A stretch of DNA of 64,000 nucleotides from Carnegiea gigantea. Lineage: Eukaryota; Streptophyta; Magnoliopsida; Caryophyllales; Cactaceae. The number at the start of each line of letters is the position of its first letter. Positions within the stretch are counted from its first letter, which is position 1. Where the stretch lies: assembly GCA_029747015.1 (NCBI GenBank), contig JAKOGI010000436.1, positions 395,001 to 459,000 on the forward strand, written 5' to 3'. This document shows, piece after piece, positions 1 to 12,973 of the stretch. Both the position numbers and the translations under genes were made by a program. The notes beneath the pieces were generated by a model. That model saw only the letters and a list, made by a program, of their open reading frames with translations, did no database searches and was not told the origin of the DNA.

Positions 1-1319
1 CAGGAAATCAATGACATGGCTGTAGAAATATGCAGGTAAAGTCTCTTGAAGGATCTCAAAAACCAGCAAAACACAATATTAGATCGAAATCACCTCATTT
101 CCTCTTGAATGGTTGAGTTTTCCTTTCTCCTGCGAATTTGAATGTCTTCACACCACAGCATTGCACAAACACCTAGCAGCAATCCAAATCTAAGCATCTA
201 TGGAGGTTAATAGCTCACTAAAACCTTAAATAACTAAAATTTATTGCTAAAACAGTGTCGCTAGAATCATAGAATTTTTAGGGTTTAAAGAAAACAAAAA
301 AACTAAATTTCAAACTAAAGTAAGAATTTACAACGAAATTACCCATTTAACAGTATGAATGGTGAAATATCTGAGCTAGTTGATGAAGAGCACTCAAAGT
401 TATGCCCTGAAACAGAACCAAACTGATGGGTTCTAGCACAACACAAAAAATTTCAGATCAAAGAGTGAGAATAAATAGTTTGGCTGATGAACAATGACAA
501 GTAGAGATGCGAGTTGTCAGATAAGTAGAGTAAGAACACATGCAGCGGATGCCTCGCAATGTGAAAAAAGGAGAGAGAGAACGGGTGAGCGAGCAACCAT
601 CTGCAGCAATAGCCTCGTGCCTTGTGCCTCACGAGAAGCCTCGGATCCCTGAGCCAACTCGTGAGGCTTTTTTCATTTTTTAGATTATTTTAATTAATTT
701 TTTATTTTTTAATTCAAAAAATAAAGTTGCATGTTGTATAGTGTGTTGACGGGTATTATTTTATTTGGTGAGACAAAGTTGTGAGTCTTCCACTGCAGAG
801 AGTGAGGATTATGAGGTAAAAAATTGAAAAAATAGCTAATGAGCTAATGATAGACTCCCACTAATGAATCAAAAAATAGGCTCACAATTAAATTTGCTCT
901 AATAAGGCAAGGGAGGAGAGAGAGGAACATGGGCACGGGTTTGGACGACTGAATATGTGGCAGGAGGAGCAGAAAAGTGGAGGCCGAGGGAAGTTGGGGA
1001 CGACAGGAACCCGAGGTGGGCCATGCCTTTTGTTTTGTCGTTTTTACTCAAGGGCAAAGCAGAAAGAGTAATGGACACAAACAACAATTCTGAGCAAGAA
1101 AACTTTCGTATGAAAAGTGTTATTTAAAACAAATCTTGGACGTAAATTTCCCCTTGCATTTTCCTGTTTCTGAGGATTTGAATAAAGATTTTGGAGTAGA
1201 AGTGCGCTCCATTCTAACTGGGGACACAGATGATGATCCCGCACTGTTGAAGGCAAAAACTACACCATGTTAACTTCTTTAGATATACATTAAGTGTAAC
1301 TATCTTAAGAAGAATTATT
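1..1319. other. AT-rich intergenic DNA, no supported gene
   Basis: Short open frames on the minus strand between 899 and 1256 have no recognisable motif. On the minus strand the first 54 bases are open after an AG dinucleotide, so an exon edge cannot be excluded, but it is too short to support. The only structured piece is the hairpin at 626-667. Confidence 0.5.
626..667. repeat. Perfect 10-bp inverted repeat (hairpin)
   Basis: GCCTCACGAG at 626-635 is the exact reverse complement of CTCGTGAGGC at 658-667, with a 22-base loop and a T-run directly after. It is a GC-rich island in AT-rich DNA. It may be a remnant of a small inverted-repeat transposon; no function is claimed. Confidence 0.6.
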
Positions 1320-1706
1320 TTCAAAACTAATTATGAAGTATCTTCATTTTTTATGTAATTACCTTATAGATTTAAACAGATAGTTTTGTCATTACTAAAA
1401 TAAAAAATAATTTAGAAAAAATCATGTATTGCTCAAATATATAGTAAAATAAAATAAATTATAAAATAAAGTAATATTTATAAAAATATGAAAAACTTAA
1501 TAAAAAATTAAAAATTCAAAACTAATTATGAAGTATCTTCACTTTTGATGGAATTACTATATAGATTTAAACAGACAGTTTTATCATTACTAAAATAAAA
1601 AATAATTTAGAAAAAATCATGTATTGCTCAAATATATAGTAAAATATGATAAATTATAAAATAAAGTAATATTTATAAAAACATGAAAAACTTAATAAAA
1701 AATTAA
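1320..1706. repeat. Two-copy tandem duplication, period about 195 bp
   Basis: Copy 1 (1320-1510) and copy 2 (1515-1706) both start TTCAAAACTAATTATGAAG and both end in CTTAATAAAAAATTA. They differ by scattered substitutions. The sequence is very AT-rich with no reading frame. This is a local direct duplication, not a satellite array. Confidence 0.9.
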
Positions 1707-2144
1707 TAAATTCTAAATTTTTGAGAGATTTGAAATTTATAGTAATTGAATTAAATATAATTGTAAAAGAATCCAAAGAACTTAGAAAAATTTATATAAA
1801 ATATGAATACATTGTGTAAATATATGAAAAAGTGATATAGAACAATTAAGAAGTTTATAAAAAGAATCTTTAAACAATTCAAAAATGTTGTATTAAATAA
1901 TTATATAAAAGCATTTCGTTCTGTAGAGTGTTAACTTTTTCTTTTATTGTGCAGGTAAGGTCCTATAAACTATTTGTCAAAAGTTAAGATACCTAATAAT
2001 TAGATTTTAAAGTGACGGTCCCCAAAATAATTACACCAAAAGTTAAGCTACTGTTATATAATATTTTGCGTTTTAATGCATGTTTATGTCTCCTTTGTAA
2101 AGTTAATCAAATTAAAAATAAAAGGTCTGCATTTGCTTCTTTTA
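1707..2144. other. AT-rich spacer
   Basis: Low-complexity AT-rich DNA with no motif or reading frame that I can support. Confidence 0.5.
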
Positions 2145-2152
2145 GCGTCAAC

Positions 2153-2868
2153 TATAGCTGATCAAATTAAGGATCGGGTAGGATTGAGGGTCAGGTCATA
2201 AGGGTCGGCAGATAGGATTTTCTCGACCCTGACCCTATCCGACCCTCATGCGAGTCAGCATACTCCTGATTCTGACCCTACGGGTACCCTTGGGTCATCG
2301 GGTCAGACCCGACTCTCAAACCTCCTAATATAGAAAATGAGATTTTTCACCAAATTTTCTTTTTATTATAAAGGTCAACATTAAATATCTTACAAAACAA
2401 AAATTCAAATGATAATATAATGCTCCGATGAAGTGTATCGCAACTGCAAACACTCTAACGCATAATTGAGTCATTAAACTAATAGACTTATTAGTTCACA
2501 AAAATAACTGCTCAGTCTACTCTACACATTAGAGAGGAAGCGTTAGAAGATTATGAACCAGTTGGATTTGGTGAGGTGAATGAGGGGAAGATGCTAAGAG
2601 GAGATGGGAAAGTGAAAGTGAAAACGTTTTGAACAAATGCAACCGAAAGTATTTTATTTTTATTTTAGTTTTTTATTTTTTTAAAAAGTAAGGGTCAGTG
2701 GGTCGCGTCAGCGGGTCAAAACCTCTACCCAAGCCTGACCCTCATCATAGTCGGGTACCCTCAATTTGAGGGTCGGGGTAGGTCGGAGACAAAAAAAGCC
2801 GTAACCCTCATTTTTGAGGGTGGGGTCGGGACGGATCGGGCGGGTCCCCGACCTATTGATCAAGTCTA
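2153..2868. mobile_element. Non-autonomous hAT-like transposon, 716 bp
   Basis: Termini are TATAGCTGATCAA (left) and, read inward on the other strand, TAGACTTGATCAA (right), matching at 10 of 13 positions. The flanks GCGTCAAC (2145-2152) and GCGTGAAC (2869-2876) form an 8-bp target duplication with one mismatch, the length typical of hAT elements. Both arms are packed with GGGTC/GACCC and GGTCGG/CCGACC words in opposite orientation; the middle is AT-rich. There is no transposase frame, so it would need one in trans. The superfamily call is inferred from the duplication length and the TAG-type termini. Confidence 0.72.
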
Positions 2869-3177
2869 GCGTGAACTGGAGTGTAGCTCAATTAAGTTTT
2901 GTTTGTTAATTTTCTATCTTTAAAACTAATGAAAGTTGCAATCAAGGATGGACAATGTCATCATGTTTCATAACGCTAATGGATTTATGAGAGCCCTTTG
3001 CAGGTGAAATATCCCCTGAGAAGGAGGATACATGAACTGTATGTCTTGGGCTTTAACATAAAAACTACAAAATTTTTGCTACTTTTTGAAGTTGACGGCA
3101 CTCATCGAGAAGGACTATGTTTACAAAGACAACAACAGATGTGATGAGGGCATTTTTAGCTGGGGAGAATGAATCTA
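2869..3177. other. Spacer between two hAT-like elements
   Basis: No reading frame, structured RNA or repeat that I can support. Confidence 0.5.
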
Positions 3178-3185
3178 TGCGTCAC

Positions 3186-3464
3186 TAGATCTGGCAAAAT
3201 TGACCCGGAATCCGAATTGAATGGCCTGAACTCATACCTGACCCGACAACCGAAGCGGCTGACTCGATTACCTTGAAACTTAAATTGACCCGACTTGAAC
3301 TTTTTTCTCCAAACTTATTTTTCTTTACAAAACAAGCTTATTAGCCAAATAATCAGGTGTTTCGAAGCTGACCTGAATCGAAAATGACTCGACTCGAAAT
3401 CGAACCAAACCATCAAACATAATTGGAACCATAGCCGAATCAACTGACCTGTTTACAAGGTCTA
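3186..3464. mobile_element. Short hAT-like element, 279 bp
   Basis: Termini are TAGATCTGGCAAA and, from the other end, TAGACCTTGTAAA, matching at 10 of 13 positions. Like the element at 2153-2868, the arms are full of GACCCG/GACTCG words. The flanking octamers TGCGTCAC (3178-3185) and TGCCTTGC (3465-3472) match at only 5 of 8 positions, so the duplication is eroded or the ends are slightly misplaced. It has no coding capacity. Confidence 0.5.
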
Positions 3465-3853
3465 TGCCTTGCCTAAGACAATACGAAAAAATTGAAAGGC
3501 AAAGAAGACTCCTAATAGAGTATTGACATTCAAAAACTAATTTCTTTTAAGCCACAGTAGGAGAAAAGCACATAAGCAAACAACATGGAGGAGGTTACTA
3601 AAAGCCTTATGAGAATTACCTTCAACGACAAAGAAAATGAATATACTGGCTAATTAAGAGTGACCTAAATAAGGAGGCACTAAGCCATAAGCCAGCAGCA
3701 TATGAGAAGCCAAAAAACGACATATGCTTAAAAAGGGATATGGAAACATTGGAGGGAGATCATTTCCAGGACCAAGGAGCCAAGTAGCTTTCCAATGATG
3801 TTATCATGGCTGACACTCCAAAGTTGAAAAAATTGAAACAAATTGATGACAAC
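3465..3853. other. Spacer left of element A
   Basis: Purine-rich, AT-rich DNA with no supportable reading frame. It is the DNA flanking the left end of element A; no 5-bp target duplication can be assigned because the other end of A is missing. Confidence 0.5.
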
Positions 3854-6654
3854 TATAACGACCCCATTCTCATTATCTAATTATCTTAATCTAATCATTT
3901 GTCACTCATAATTGTTGCGGAATTAAGTCTCATCATTTGGAGGCATTACCGCCGTCTCAAGTCAGACAAGGCTACTTAGAACTATGCATTTACACCGAAT
4001 GACTTTCATGATCATCAAATCTATCAAGTTAGGAGCAAGGAAGTCTCATTCATAATACTATTCAACTTACATAACAAAAGACAACTTAATTAAGAATTTT
4101 TTAGAATCCTACATTGGGTGAGCTTGTCCAAAAGAACAAACAAACAACACGTCTTCCCAGTATATTCTAAGCTTCATGTCAATCTTGAATCACTATGAGC
4201 ATCTATCGTTAGCAATCAACAAAAAGGTATAAAGACATCCTTCAACTTCTTGCCAACCTCAGGTTTGTTAGGAGGAGGGCTATTTGTTAATCCCTTACCA
4301 AAAGCAGAAACACAGAAAACATTTTCAAAGGTAAGCCGAAGCACAGCACATATACCCTCATACTGTAAAATAAACTTCGCATTCAAATTATTTGGCATTT
4401 GCATTTCAATTCATTTCAGTTTGAAACAAGAGAGACAGATTATGAGCAAAACTATTTTGCTGGTTATAATTTGGAAGTGGAACCCCTATTAACATCTGAG
4501 ATGATCATTGAGATAAGTGCACACCTCCTAAGCTAATTAGAAAGCCTGAGCTGAAGCCACGAGGGTAAACTGAGGAGCGTAAGCCATGATGCTTGATAAT
4601 TGACAGAGGCCACTTAATTGAATGACAAAACATTGCTTGAAACTAATTCATTGCATGAATATTGTATGAAATTTATATAATTTAAAAAACATGTGAGTTT
4701 TCAGAGAGCACACGCAATAAATGTATCTGAAGTTTTGGAAATCTTTCTCGCTTTTATAAGATATTTGTTTCCGCCTTGAAATGAAAGAAATGGTATTGTT
4801 TCTACTTCAAATGTATTTTTCTATCATTAGTAAGGTTTCAGATAGTTTTTATTAGTTCTAAGCTTAGTAAGTAATCTAAAATTTCTTTAGGTCTTTTCTT
4901 AATCATTAAAATGCCCACCATTATTTAATTAAATACACAAATTGATTTTATTTCCCTTTTTGTTTTGTTCTCTCTTCTAATATTATCGTTGCTCTTGTCG
5001 TGAATTTTATTAACATTATCATTGATATTTTAAGCCATAACTTTGTTTTGCTCATTATCATTAATACCAATGTCATTATCGCCATTTTTATTACTATGGT
5101 TATATTATCCATATTATCGTTATCGTTACTATCAATGCTATTGTTCTTATTGTTATTCTTATTTTTATTATCAAAAGTAACATATTTATCAGTTGTAGTG
5201 ATTCATTTCTAGAAGGGCTTAGGCTAGGCAAGAACCCATTTGCGGCTCTAGGTTATTTTTCAATGCCAAGTATATGTCCCGAACCCAAATTGTCAAGATT
5301 CTCACTCTTTTAGGCCTCCAGTAGGCTTTGCTTCGTATTCATTTGCTTTGAATAAAGGAGAATAAGTCATTTGTAACCCAAGTCAAAGCATCATCAACAT
5401 TTATTTCATCCTTTTGAGTCACAAAACATTTAATATGCCATAAACACCAGCTTTAGCTAATCCCTTAATTCTCATCACTTAAATCAAACTAAAAGGTTCA
5501 ACCTCCACAATTAACTTAATTACCTCACACTACAATCCAAGTTAGTTACTTAATTCATCCCAATTCATCAAATTAATCCCAAAATTCATATTAGGCAAAT
5601 TTTATTTCAAAATCCTCCCAAAATCATGTTTCCCTCGTAGCTCCTCTTCTTCAACGTCCACCCTTCTTCAACTCCTTCATAGCAAATATCCAACACCACA
5701 CACAAACTCTAAATTCTCATTCAAACACACAAAAATTCCTTAAAATTCATCCAATCCAGACTTTGTGGCCATAACTTCAATAGCGCAACCAAATCCCAAT
5801 TTGTTTGTGAACATCCACACCTCCTGCACATACAAATCCTCAAGAATCACATTAATAAACTCTAAATTTACACAAATTGGTGCTCAATTAGATTGAAAAA
5901 CATATTCATCGACTAATTTAAGAAAATGATGAAAATTAATAAAAGAGGACTTAGGGTTCACCTTTCCAGGACACTAATGAAACAAGTGAAGGAGGTGTGG
6001 GAGAAGGATGGTGGCTGCGGCGTGGCGGGTTGCTAGCACAACAAGCTGGGCTGGCAAGGGAGGGAGGACGAGCAAGGGGTGGTTTCATGGAAAGAGGGAA
6101 GAGGGGTATGTTAGTTTAATTAAACTTTAACTTTAATAAAATTTGGGTTTTTAATTTTATCCCAATTCTAGATTTTTCCGATCTTTATATCACTTTTCTC
6201 TCTGTTTCTTCTTTAAGCCAAGTGAATATTTTGGCTAAAATTTTGGGCTGGTTTTTTTTTTGGGGGGGGGGTAGTAAATAGCATTTTCATGGTCTACTTG
6301 GCAAAATTATGAGCTTTACCAATATTAATTAATTTGTTCTGTGCATTTACTTATGCATTTTATTTCATACATTATTATTATATAAACAAGTAAATGCATA
6401 TTTATATATTCCATGATTACCGCCTTCTACGAATAGGCTAATTTGTTTTGTCCATTTATTCAAGTATTTATTTATAACTTCTGAATGATTTAATACAGAG
6501 CATGATTAAATTTTCTTTCAAGACCACTTTCGTTGTCTCAACCTACTATTCTATAAATTATATGATTGATAAATTAAAATGCAATGCCCAACTTAATTAA
6601 TTTAAATGGATATGAACCAAAATAATTAGCATGGTTTAGGTTCGAGTTATTACA
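3854..6654 (-). repeat. 3' LTR of Tekay-like element A
   Basis: A 2.8-kb LTR. Its left edge (TATAACGACCCC) is a mutated form of the TGTAACACCCC start seen in the related LTRs of B and D, and its right edge is GAGTTATTACA, immediately followed by a purine tract and pol in the minus direction. It shares with the other LTRs a GC-rich block near 4530-4615, an ATT/ATC-rich tract near 4975-5190 and the last 150 bases. The long LTR and start motif fit Tekay/Del chromoviruses. No reading frame inside is credible. Confidence 0.85.
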
Positions 6655-6675
6655 ACCTGCCCCCCCTAAAATATG
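6655..6675 (-). other. Polypurine tract of element A
   Basis: On the minus strand TTTTAGGGGGGGCAGG lies directly before the 3' LTR, where the plus-strand primer of an LTR retrotransposon belongs. B, D and G have equivalent tracts at their LTR/pol junctions. Confidence 0.75.
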
Positions 6676-6689
6676 TTTCGTCCTCAAAA

Positions 6690-9600
6690 CTTGCAATTTG
6701 AAAGGATCCTCTGATTTACCTCAAACAAGTATGGGTACTTATTTTTCATATCTTCTTCTGTCTCCCACGTGCCTTCAGATGAGGTATGGTTAATCGATGA
6801 GCTTTAACTACGGGGATGCTATTACTAAGTTCTTTAACTCTATAATCTAGTATACACACAAGATGCTTTTCATGGACCAGATTCTCAGCAACCTATAGAA
6901 GCTCGCTCACAATGGCGTGATTTGGATCTGGAACATACTTTCTGAGCTGTGAAATTTAGGAAATATTGTGCACATACTCGAGTTCAGTTGGTAAATCCAA
7001 TCTATAAGTCATGGGGTTCAACTTTTCAATAATTTCACACGGCTCGACATATTTATGACTCAACTTTTTATTAACATTCAACCTCCTCACACCCTTGACG
7101 GGCGATACTTTTAGGAACACTCCATCCCTCACCGGAAATCCCAATAACCTCCTCCTTCTATCAGTATAACTATTCTGTTGGCTCTAAGCAAGTTTAATGT
7201 GTTCTTGAATCTTCCTTACCTTCTCAGTGGTCTCTTGAATTAGCTCAGGCCTATAATCAAATGCTTCATCCAACTCACTCCAACATTAGAGTGTTCTGCA
7301 TTTCCTCCCATATAACGCCTCAAAAGCAGCCATTTTAATGGTGAACTAATAACTGTTATTGCATGAAAATTTCACCAATAGGAAATCATTTTCTCATTTC
7401 CCTTGAAAATCAAGCACACACGCTCTCAGCATATCCTCCAAGATTTGATTCATCATTTGAGTCTGTCCATCAGTCTTGAGGTGATATGAACTACTGATAT
7501 TTAGCTTACTCCCAAAAGCTTTCTGTAAAGCTTGCCACAAACAAGCTGAAATCTTTTGTCTTTGTCAGATACTACATACTTTGGTATGCCATATAACCAG
7601 ACTATTTCCTTGACATACAATCATGCTAGTCATATTACACTCCAAGTGTCATGAATTGGTATGAAATGAACAAATTTAGTGAGTCTATCAATAATAACCC
7701 AAATGACATTCTTTTTCATAGCGGAAAGGGTAATCCCATGACAAAGTCCATTGAGATTGAACCCTACTTTCATGTTAGAATTTTCAAAGTTCTCAATTCA
7801 CCTATAGGGCGTTGATATTCAACCTTCACCTTTTGACAAGTTAGGCATTTATCCACATACTATGCAATATCTCTTTTCATGTTATCCCACTATAGGTATT
7901 GCCTCAAATTCGCTGTACAGTTTTATTCCTCATGGATCTACTGAATAATGAATATTATGGACTTCTTCTAAAGTCTTCCATTTGAATTCCTACTTATTGG
8001 GTACACACAGTTGATTTTGATACCTCAAGGTTCTATCCTCATGTATCATGAAGCCAGATGATTTTCCTTGTGCAACATTCTGCCCGAGCCTCTCCAACTT
8101 AGTAGCATTCTTTTGGCCTAAGTTAATCTCTTCCACTATTGAAAGTTGTACCTCTAGTGCTAACAACAAGCCATTTGTTGGCCCATGTGACACAAACTCA
8201 ATACCCATATCCTCGAGAATCTCTCAAGATGCTAGGTTGGGCAATTATTATTGTGTTCAAGCTGTGTTTGGACCTTCCTCCTCAATGCATCTGCTATGAC
8301 ATTCGCCTTCCCTGGATAATACTGAATCTGCATATCATAATCCTTCAGCAACTCCAACCATCATCACTACCTTAGGTTTATTTTTTTCTGTGTAAATATA
8401 TACTTTAAACTTTGATGACGGTCTAAATCTTACTTGGGACCCATAGAGATAATCTCTCTAAAATTTTAATTTAAAAACTACTATGGTTAATTCTAAATCA
8501 TGAGCTGGGTAATTCTTTTCATAGGGTTTAAGTTATCAGAAGGCATAAGCTATTATTTTATCATCTTGCATTAACACACAACCTAACCCATTATTAGAGG
8601 TATCACTATAAATGGTGTATTCCTTACCCTCTATTGGCAAAATAAGGATAAGAGCTATAGTCAACCGCCTTTATAATTCTTGAAAATGCCTCCTCACATT
8701 TGTTTGTCACTCAAACTTAGTCGCCTTTCTCAATGATGATGCTTCTTTTGAAAAATCCTTCATAAATCTCCTATAGTATCCAGCTAACCCAAGAAAACTC
8801 CTTACTTCTGTAACATTGGTCAGCCTCGGGGCACATGAGGATTCATCCACCATGTAGGGCCCAATTCATTCAGTAATCACTTTTATTTTTTGAGGATTAA
8901 CTTTAATCCCTTCTTTGGAAACAACATGCCCCTAAAATGTCACCTTAGTCAACCAAAACTCACATTTTTTAATTTAGCATATAATTAGCGTTCTCTCAAA
9001 GTCTATAACACCGTTCTCACATGGTTGGCTTCTCCTTGTCCTTAGAGTATAGCAGAATGCCATCTATAAATACTACCATAAATTTATCCAAGTAAGGCCT
9101 GAAAACCCCATTCATGAAATCTATGAATGCAGCAGGGGTATTTGTAAGTCCAAAGGGCATCACAGTAAATTTATAGTGACCATATCTGGTCCTAAAAGTA
9201 GTTTTGGGGACGTCCTGTGGTTCAATTCTAAGCTGGTGGCAACCAGACCGTACGTTAATTTTCGAAAATACCCCAGCTCATTGCAATTGGCCAAATGGAT
9301 CATCTATTCAGGGCAAAGGGTACTTGTTCTTAATAGTAATTTTGTTGAACTTGCTATAATTTGTACAAAGCCTTAGGGTTCCATACTTTTTCTTCATAAA
9401 TAAAACTGGAGCTCTCCAAGCTAACACACTTGGCCTAACAAACCCCTTATATAGTAATTCAACCATTGGGGTTTTCAATTCTTTGAGCTTTATTGGGGTC
9501 ATCCTATATAAGGCTTTTGAAATAGGTTGTGCACCAAGAACTAGCTCAGTTTCAAAGTCAATCTCTCCTTGAGGAGATAATAGGGTAGTTCTTCAGGAAA

Positions 9601-10335
9601 GACATCAAAATTTATGCACCACATGAATATTTTTTATTTTCATGTCCTCCTCCTTACTCTCAATGGCATAACACAGATATCCCATACAATCTTGCCTTAG
9701 TAGTTTCTAGCCTTCATAATTAAATTATGGGATACTCCATTCCATTTCTTTCACCATAAAAGCATACTTCTTCCCCCATTGGTCCTTTAAAGCGACCTTA
9801 AGGTCTTCATAATCAATGTTTGCCCTATGAGTGGTCATCCAATCAATCCGCAAGATTACATAAAATTCTGACAGGTCAAATTGAATTAAGTTATCAGGGA
9901 ACACATGCCTACCGATCACAAGAGGAACGTGCTTATAGAGGATGGGCTACTGCACCACTTTTTCATTTGGCAAGCTAATTCTATAGTTGACCCACACTTT
10001 ATCATCTTCTAAGTTTAGTTGCAATATAGTTTGGGTGGATATAAATAAATGGGTAGCACCTAAATTAAATAAAACTCAAAATAACTTTGAATTTAAAAAG
10101 AGAGCTCTAGTGATTACTATACTAGAGAGTACTCACCTACAGTTGGTGGGGTAGGTGGAGAGGGTCTCTGGCGGGGCGGCACCAGCGGCCTTGCTAGTGC
10201 TACTTCTTTTTCTATAGCCTTCTGTCTTCTTGAGGAAGCAAAAATCAAATGTCCATGATTACCACATCACATGCGTTTGTTAGTGCTCACCAAACTCCGT
10301 TGTGGCGTGGTCTGTTCAACCGCACTTTCCACAGG
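6690..10335 (-). pseudogene. Element A gag (3' part) and pol remnant, Ty3/gypsy chromovirus
   Basis: Reading leftwards from 10335 the order is gag zinc knuckle, protease, RT, RNase H, integrase: the Ty3/gypsy order. Gag is cut at about 10335 by element E, inside the CCHC region (10200-10335). The protease end (9725-9919) has the late aspartic-protease pattern with FYVILRIDWMTTH; its active site has decayed from DSG to NLG near 10050. RT includes [17 protein letters not shown] (9308-9502) and [11 protein letters not shown] near 9060, where the second catalytic Asp is Gly. Integrase has the zinc-finger half CLTCQ near 7840, MDFVMGLP near 7740 and the C-terminal GVFLKVSPVKGVRRLN block (6956-7144). 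Frameshifts and stops make it non-functional. Confidence 0.88.
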
Positions 10336-10340
10336 ATTCA

Positions 10341-12028
10341 TGTACGAGATTTTCAAAGTAAAATTTATAGCCAAAGCATACAACTTTCATTATAGTACTT
10401 GAGGGTTGTCTCCTCAGGGACGTTAGATGAAATTAAGGTCACCAAAATTAAATCAAAGCCACTAATCTGCTTTTCAATAACTATTAGTTCACATGATCAC
10501 ATTAAGCAATTAACTAAGATAAAATTAATTAATTAAAGACAATGAATAAACCTAGCCTAAAGTTTCACTAGCACCAGCTTCCATAAATCTAACATCAAAC
10601 AATACCAAATCCAATCAAATAAAACTACTGGAGAGCCATTCTAGCACTGACACAACCCAAATGAAAGCTACACAATGAAGACAAATAGAGAAATGAAACA
10701 AATAGAGAAGATAGAACAAGCAGAACAAGTAAGCAGGATAGAGGAGAAGCGAAAGCAGAAGCCATGGCCCCCTAGCTTCAAGTTCACCCCAAAGAGAGGA
10801 CCATGAATAGATTCAACATTATAGGGAACGGAAGGATGAAATTAGGACATGAGAACAAGACCTCTCTGCCCTCTATGAACTCAGTCCCTGCCTCAACTCA
10901 ACTTCCATTAATGGAGGTTCCCAAACACCCAAATAACTAAAATCCAAATCACGCCAGAGAGATACGAGATCATTAAAATCAAAGCAGATAGCATGCCCAA
11001 TCAAATAAAATGAATCAAAAACAAAGAAGATTTGAAGAACTCAGGGGAAGGAAGGTTCGAATTCATCCTAGAACGACAAACTCAAAACTCAGTAGTGTCA
11101 TAACCACACAGAAACAAACCAAAAATTTCAACCACCTATACCAAACTAAAACCTAGAAATAGAGAAAAAGCAAGATTAAAGAAAAATAACAGGGGAGGAA
11201 ACCAAATCAAGGAAGGGCAAGAAATTGCAATTTATCTCAATCAAAACCAAAATCATTGCAATTACAGGTTGAAGATTATGATTATTTACTCCAAATCAAC
11301 AAATCAAGCTTTCAAAAACATGAACTTGCAAGCTAGAAAACAAATCTAAAATCGAAATCAAAAATAAAACCCTAAAACTCTAAAACAAAACTTGAAATTA
11401 AACCCACAGAATCTAAACTAAAACTGAAAATTGAATCCTAAAACCTAGTTTTCCCCCGAATTGTGCCGCAACCCTTCAATTTATAGTCTTTAAGCCTCAT
11501 TTCAAACTTCGATCTGAATCCTTGATTCGGCTCTGATGTGGACGGTGAAAATGGTTGTTGTACTGGCACGGGTAGGGACGATATGGTGCTACTAGTGCAT
11601 GCTGATGATGGTGGAGTGGTGATTGATAGTAGAGGCGTGTTCTGGGGAAAAAGAAGACAAGGAGAAGGATGGGGCGGGGTTTGTATCAAGTTTTAGGACG
11701 TGAAGAGGAGAGAGAAAAAATAAGGAAGTGGGTGTTTAGCATGCACGCGAGCCATGCGCGCATGGAAGGTGAAAGCTGGGTCACGGCGCGAATTGGGCCA
11801 TGAAACAATTGGGCCGAGGGTTCATGGGCTGAATTTAGATCTGAAGCTAGTAGACCCAATTCTACATGTTAGCCTTTTCCTTCATCTTTTTTTCAAATTT
11901 TTTTTTCCTGATTTTTTCAACACCTACAGAACAAAATAAAATCAAATAAAAGTTCTCATTTCATATCAATTTCGAGCATAAATTAAGTGTAAGGATATAG
12001 AAAAAATATCGCATTTTTGGTGCAAACA
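10341..12028 (-). repeat. 3' LTR of element E, 1,688 bp
   Basis: It begins TGTACGAG and ends GGTGCAAACA (TG...CA). To the right, the minus strand carries the polypurine tract AGGTGTGGGGGTT, which fixes this copy as the 3' LTR. The left end abuts the zinc-knuckle region of element A. Short open frames inside, such as 11438-11689 minus, show no family signature. Confidence 0.82.
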
Positions 12029-12968
12029 AATAACCCCCACACCTAGATTTTGCTCATCCTCGAGTAAAATAAACTATACTACCTAAAAATAAATAGAAAT
12101 CAGGAAAAGAAAATCCTAACTCACGATCACAATTGCATTTAGCGTATGCAACAAGCCCTTTAAACCCCTCAGTTTTTTAAGTGGATGAGTGAGGTCTTGT
12201 GAGGGTTTTCCAGTGAAATACCCACAAAATCATTTCAAAAACAACGAAAAATCTTTTTGGGTTTTCAAAACATGAACATACATACAAGTAATTGGGGAAA
12301 TTATATACAAAACTTAGGCAATTGCATCACCGTAGTAGCCAGGTTACCAGATTATATACAAACAAAATGTACAATCAAAAGATAATTAAGTCACAAGATG
12401 CATCCCGACTTTCATTTTTCACCCCACACAATAATATGCAATGACATGTACACCTTGATGCATGTGCAAATGTGTATCAATCCTTATGAATCAAGTTGTT
12501 AACATTGACACGATCCATGTTTCCTTGCCTACTTGCCTTTTTTGCTCTTTTTTCCCTTTTCGCTTTTTTCCAAGAATAATAACGCACACACCCTTAACCC
12601 AACTTAACTTACAAATATTCGAGTTTTCTGTAAAAAGGGGTTTTATTAGATTATTTCATTACCCAAATAGATATGTAATCAAGTAAAATAGGACATATTC
12701 AAACCAATTAAAGATATGAAATAAAGATAGTGGCTTTAAACATTGGTACTTGGGTTTTTATTCACTTTTTTAGACATTTTTTCATTATTTTGTACCTCAT
12801 TTTTTGGGTACTTTTCAAGAGCTTAGAAGACAACTTTGACAAATAAAAGGTTCATATGTCAACTTAACAAATAAGATCCAAAGAATTGATGAAAAAGTGA
12901 GTAAGGTAGCACAAAATTACACATATGAGACAGGGTTATTATGAAAAATAGAATCTACATTCTCAACT
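12029..12968 (-). other. Element E interior, segment 1 (non-coding)
   Basis: From the polypurine tract to the insertion point of F. AT-rich, with short lysine- or phenylalanine-rich frames only; no retroelement motif seen. It continues, after removal of F, at 17509. Confidence 0.6.
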
Positions 12969-12973
12969 AGATA

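Noticed and set aside
5000..5212. A 70-codon hydrophobic plus-strand frame
   Set aside because: It lies in the ATT/ATC-rich tract of the A LTR; the hydrophobicity comes from base composition.
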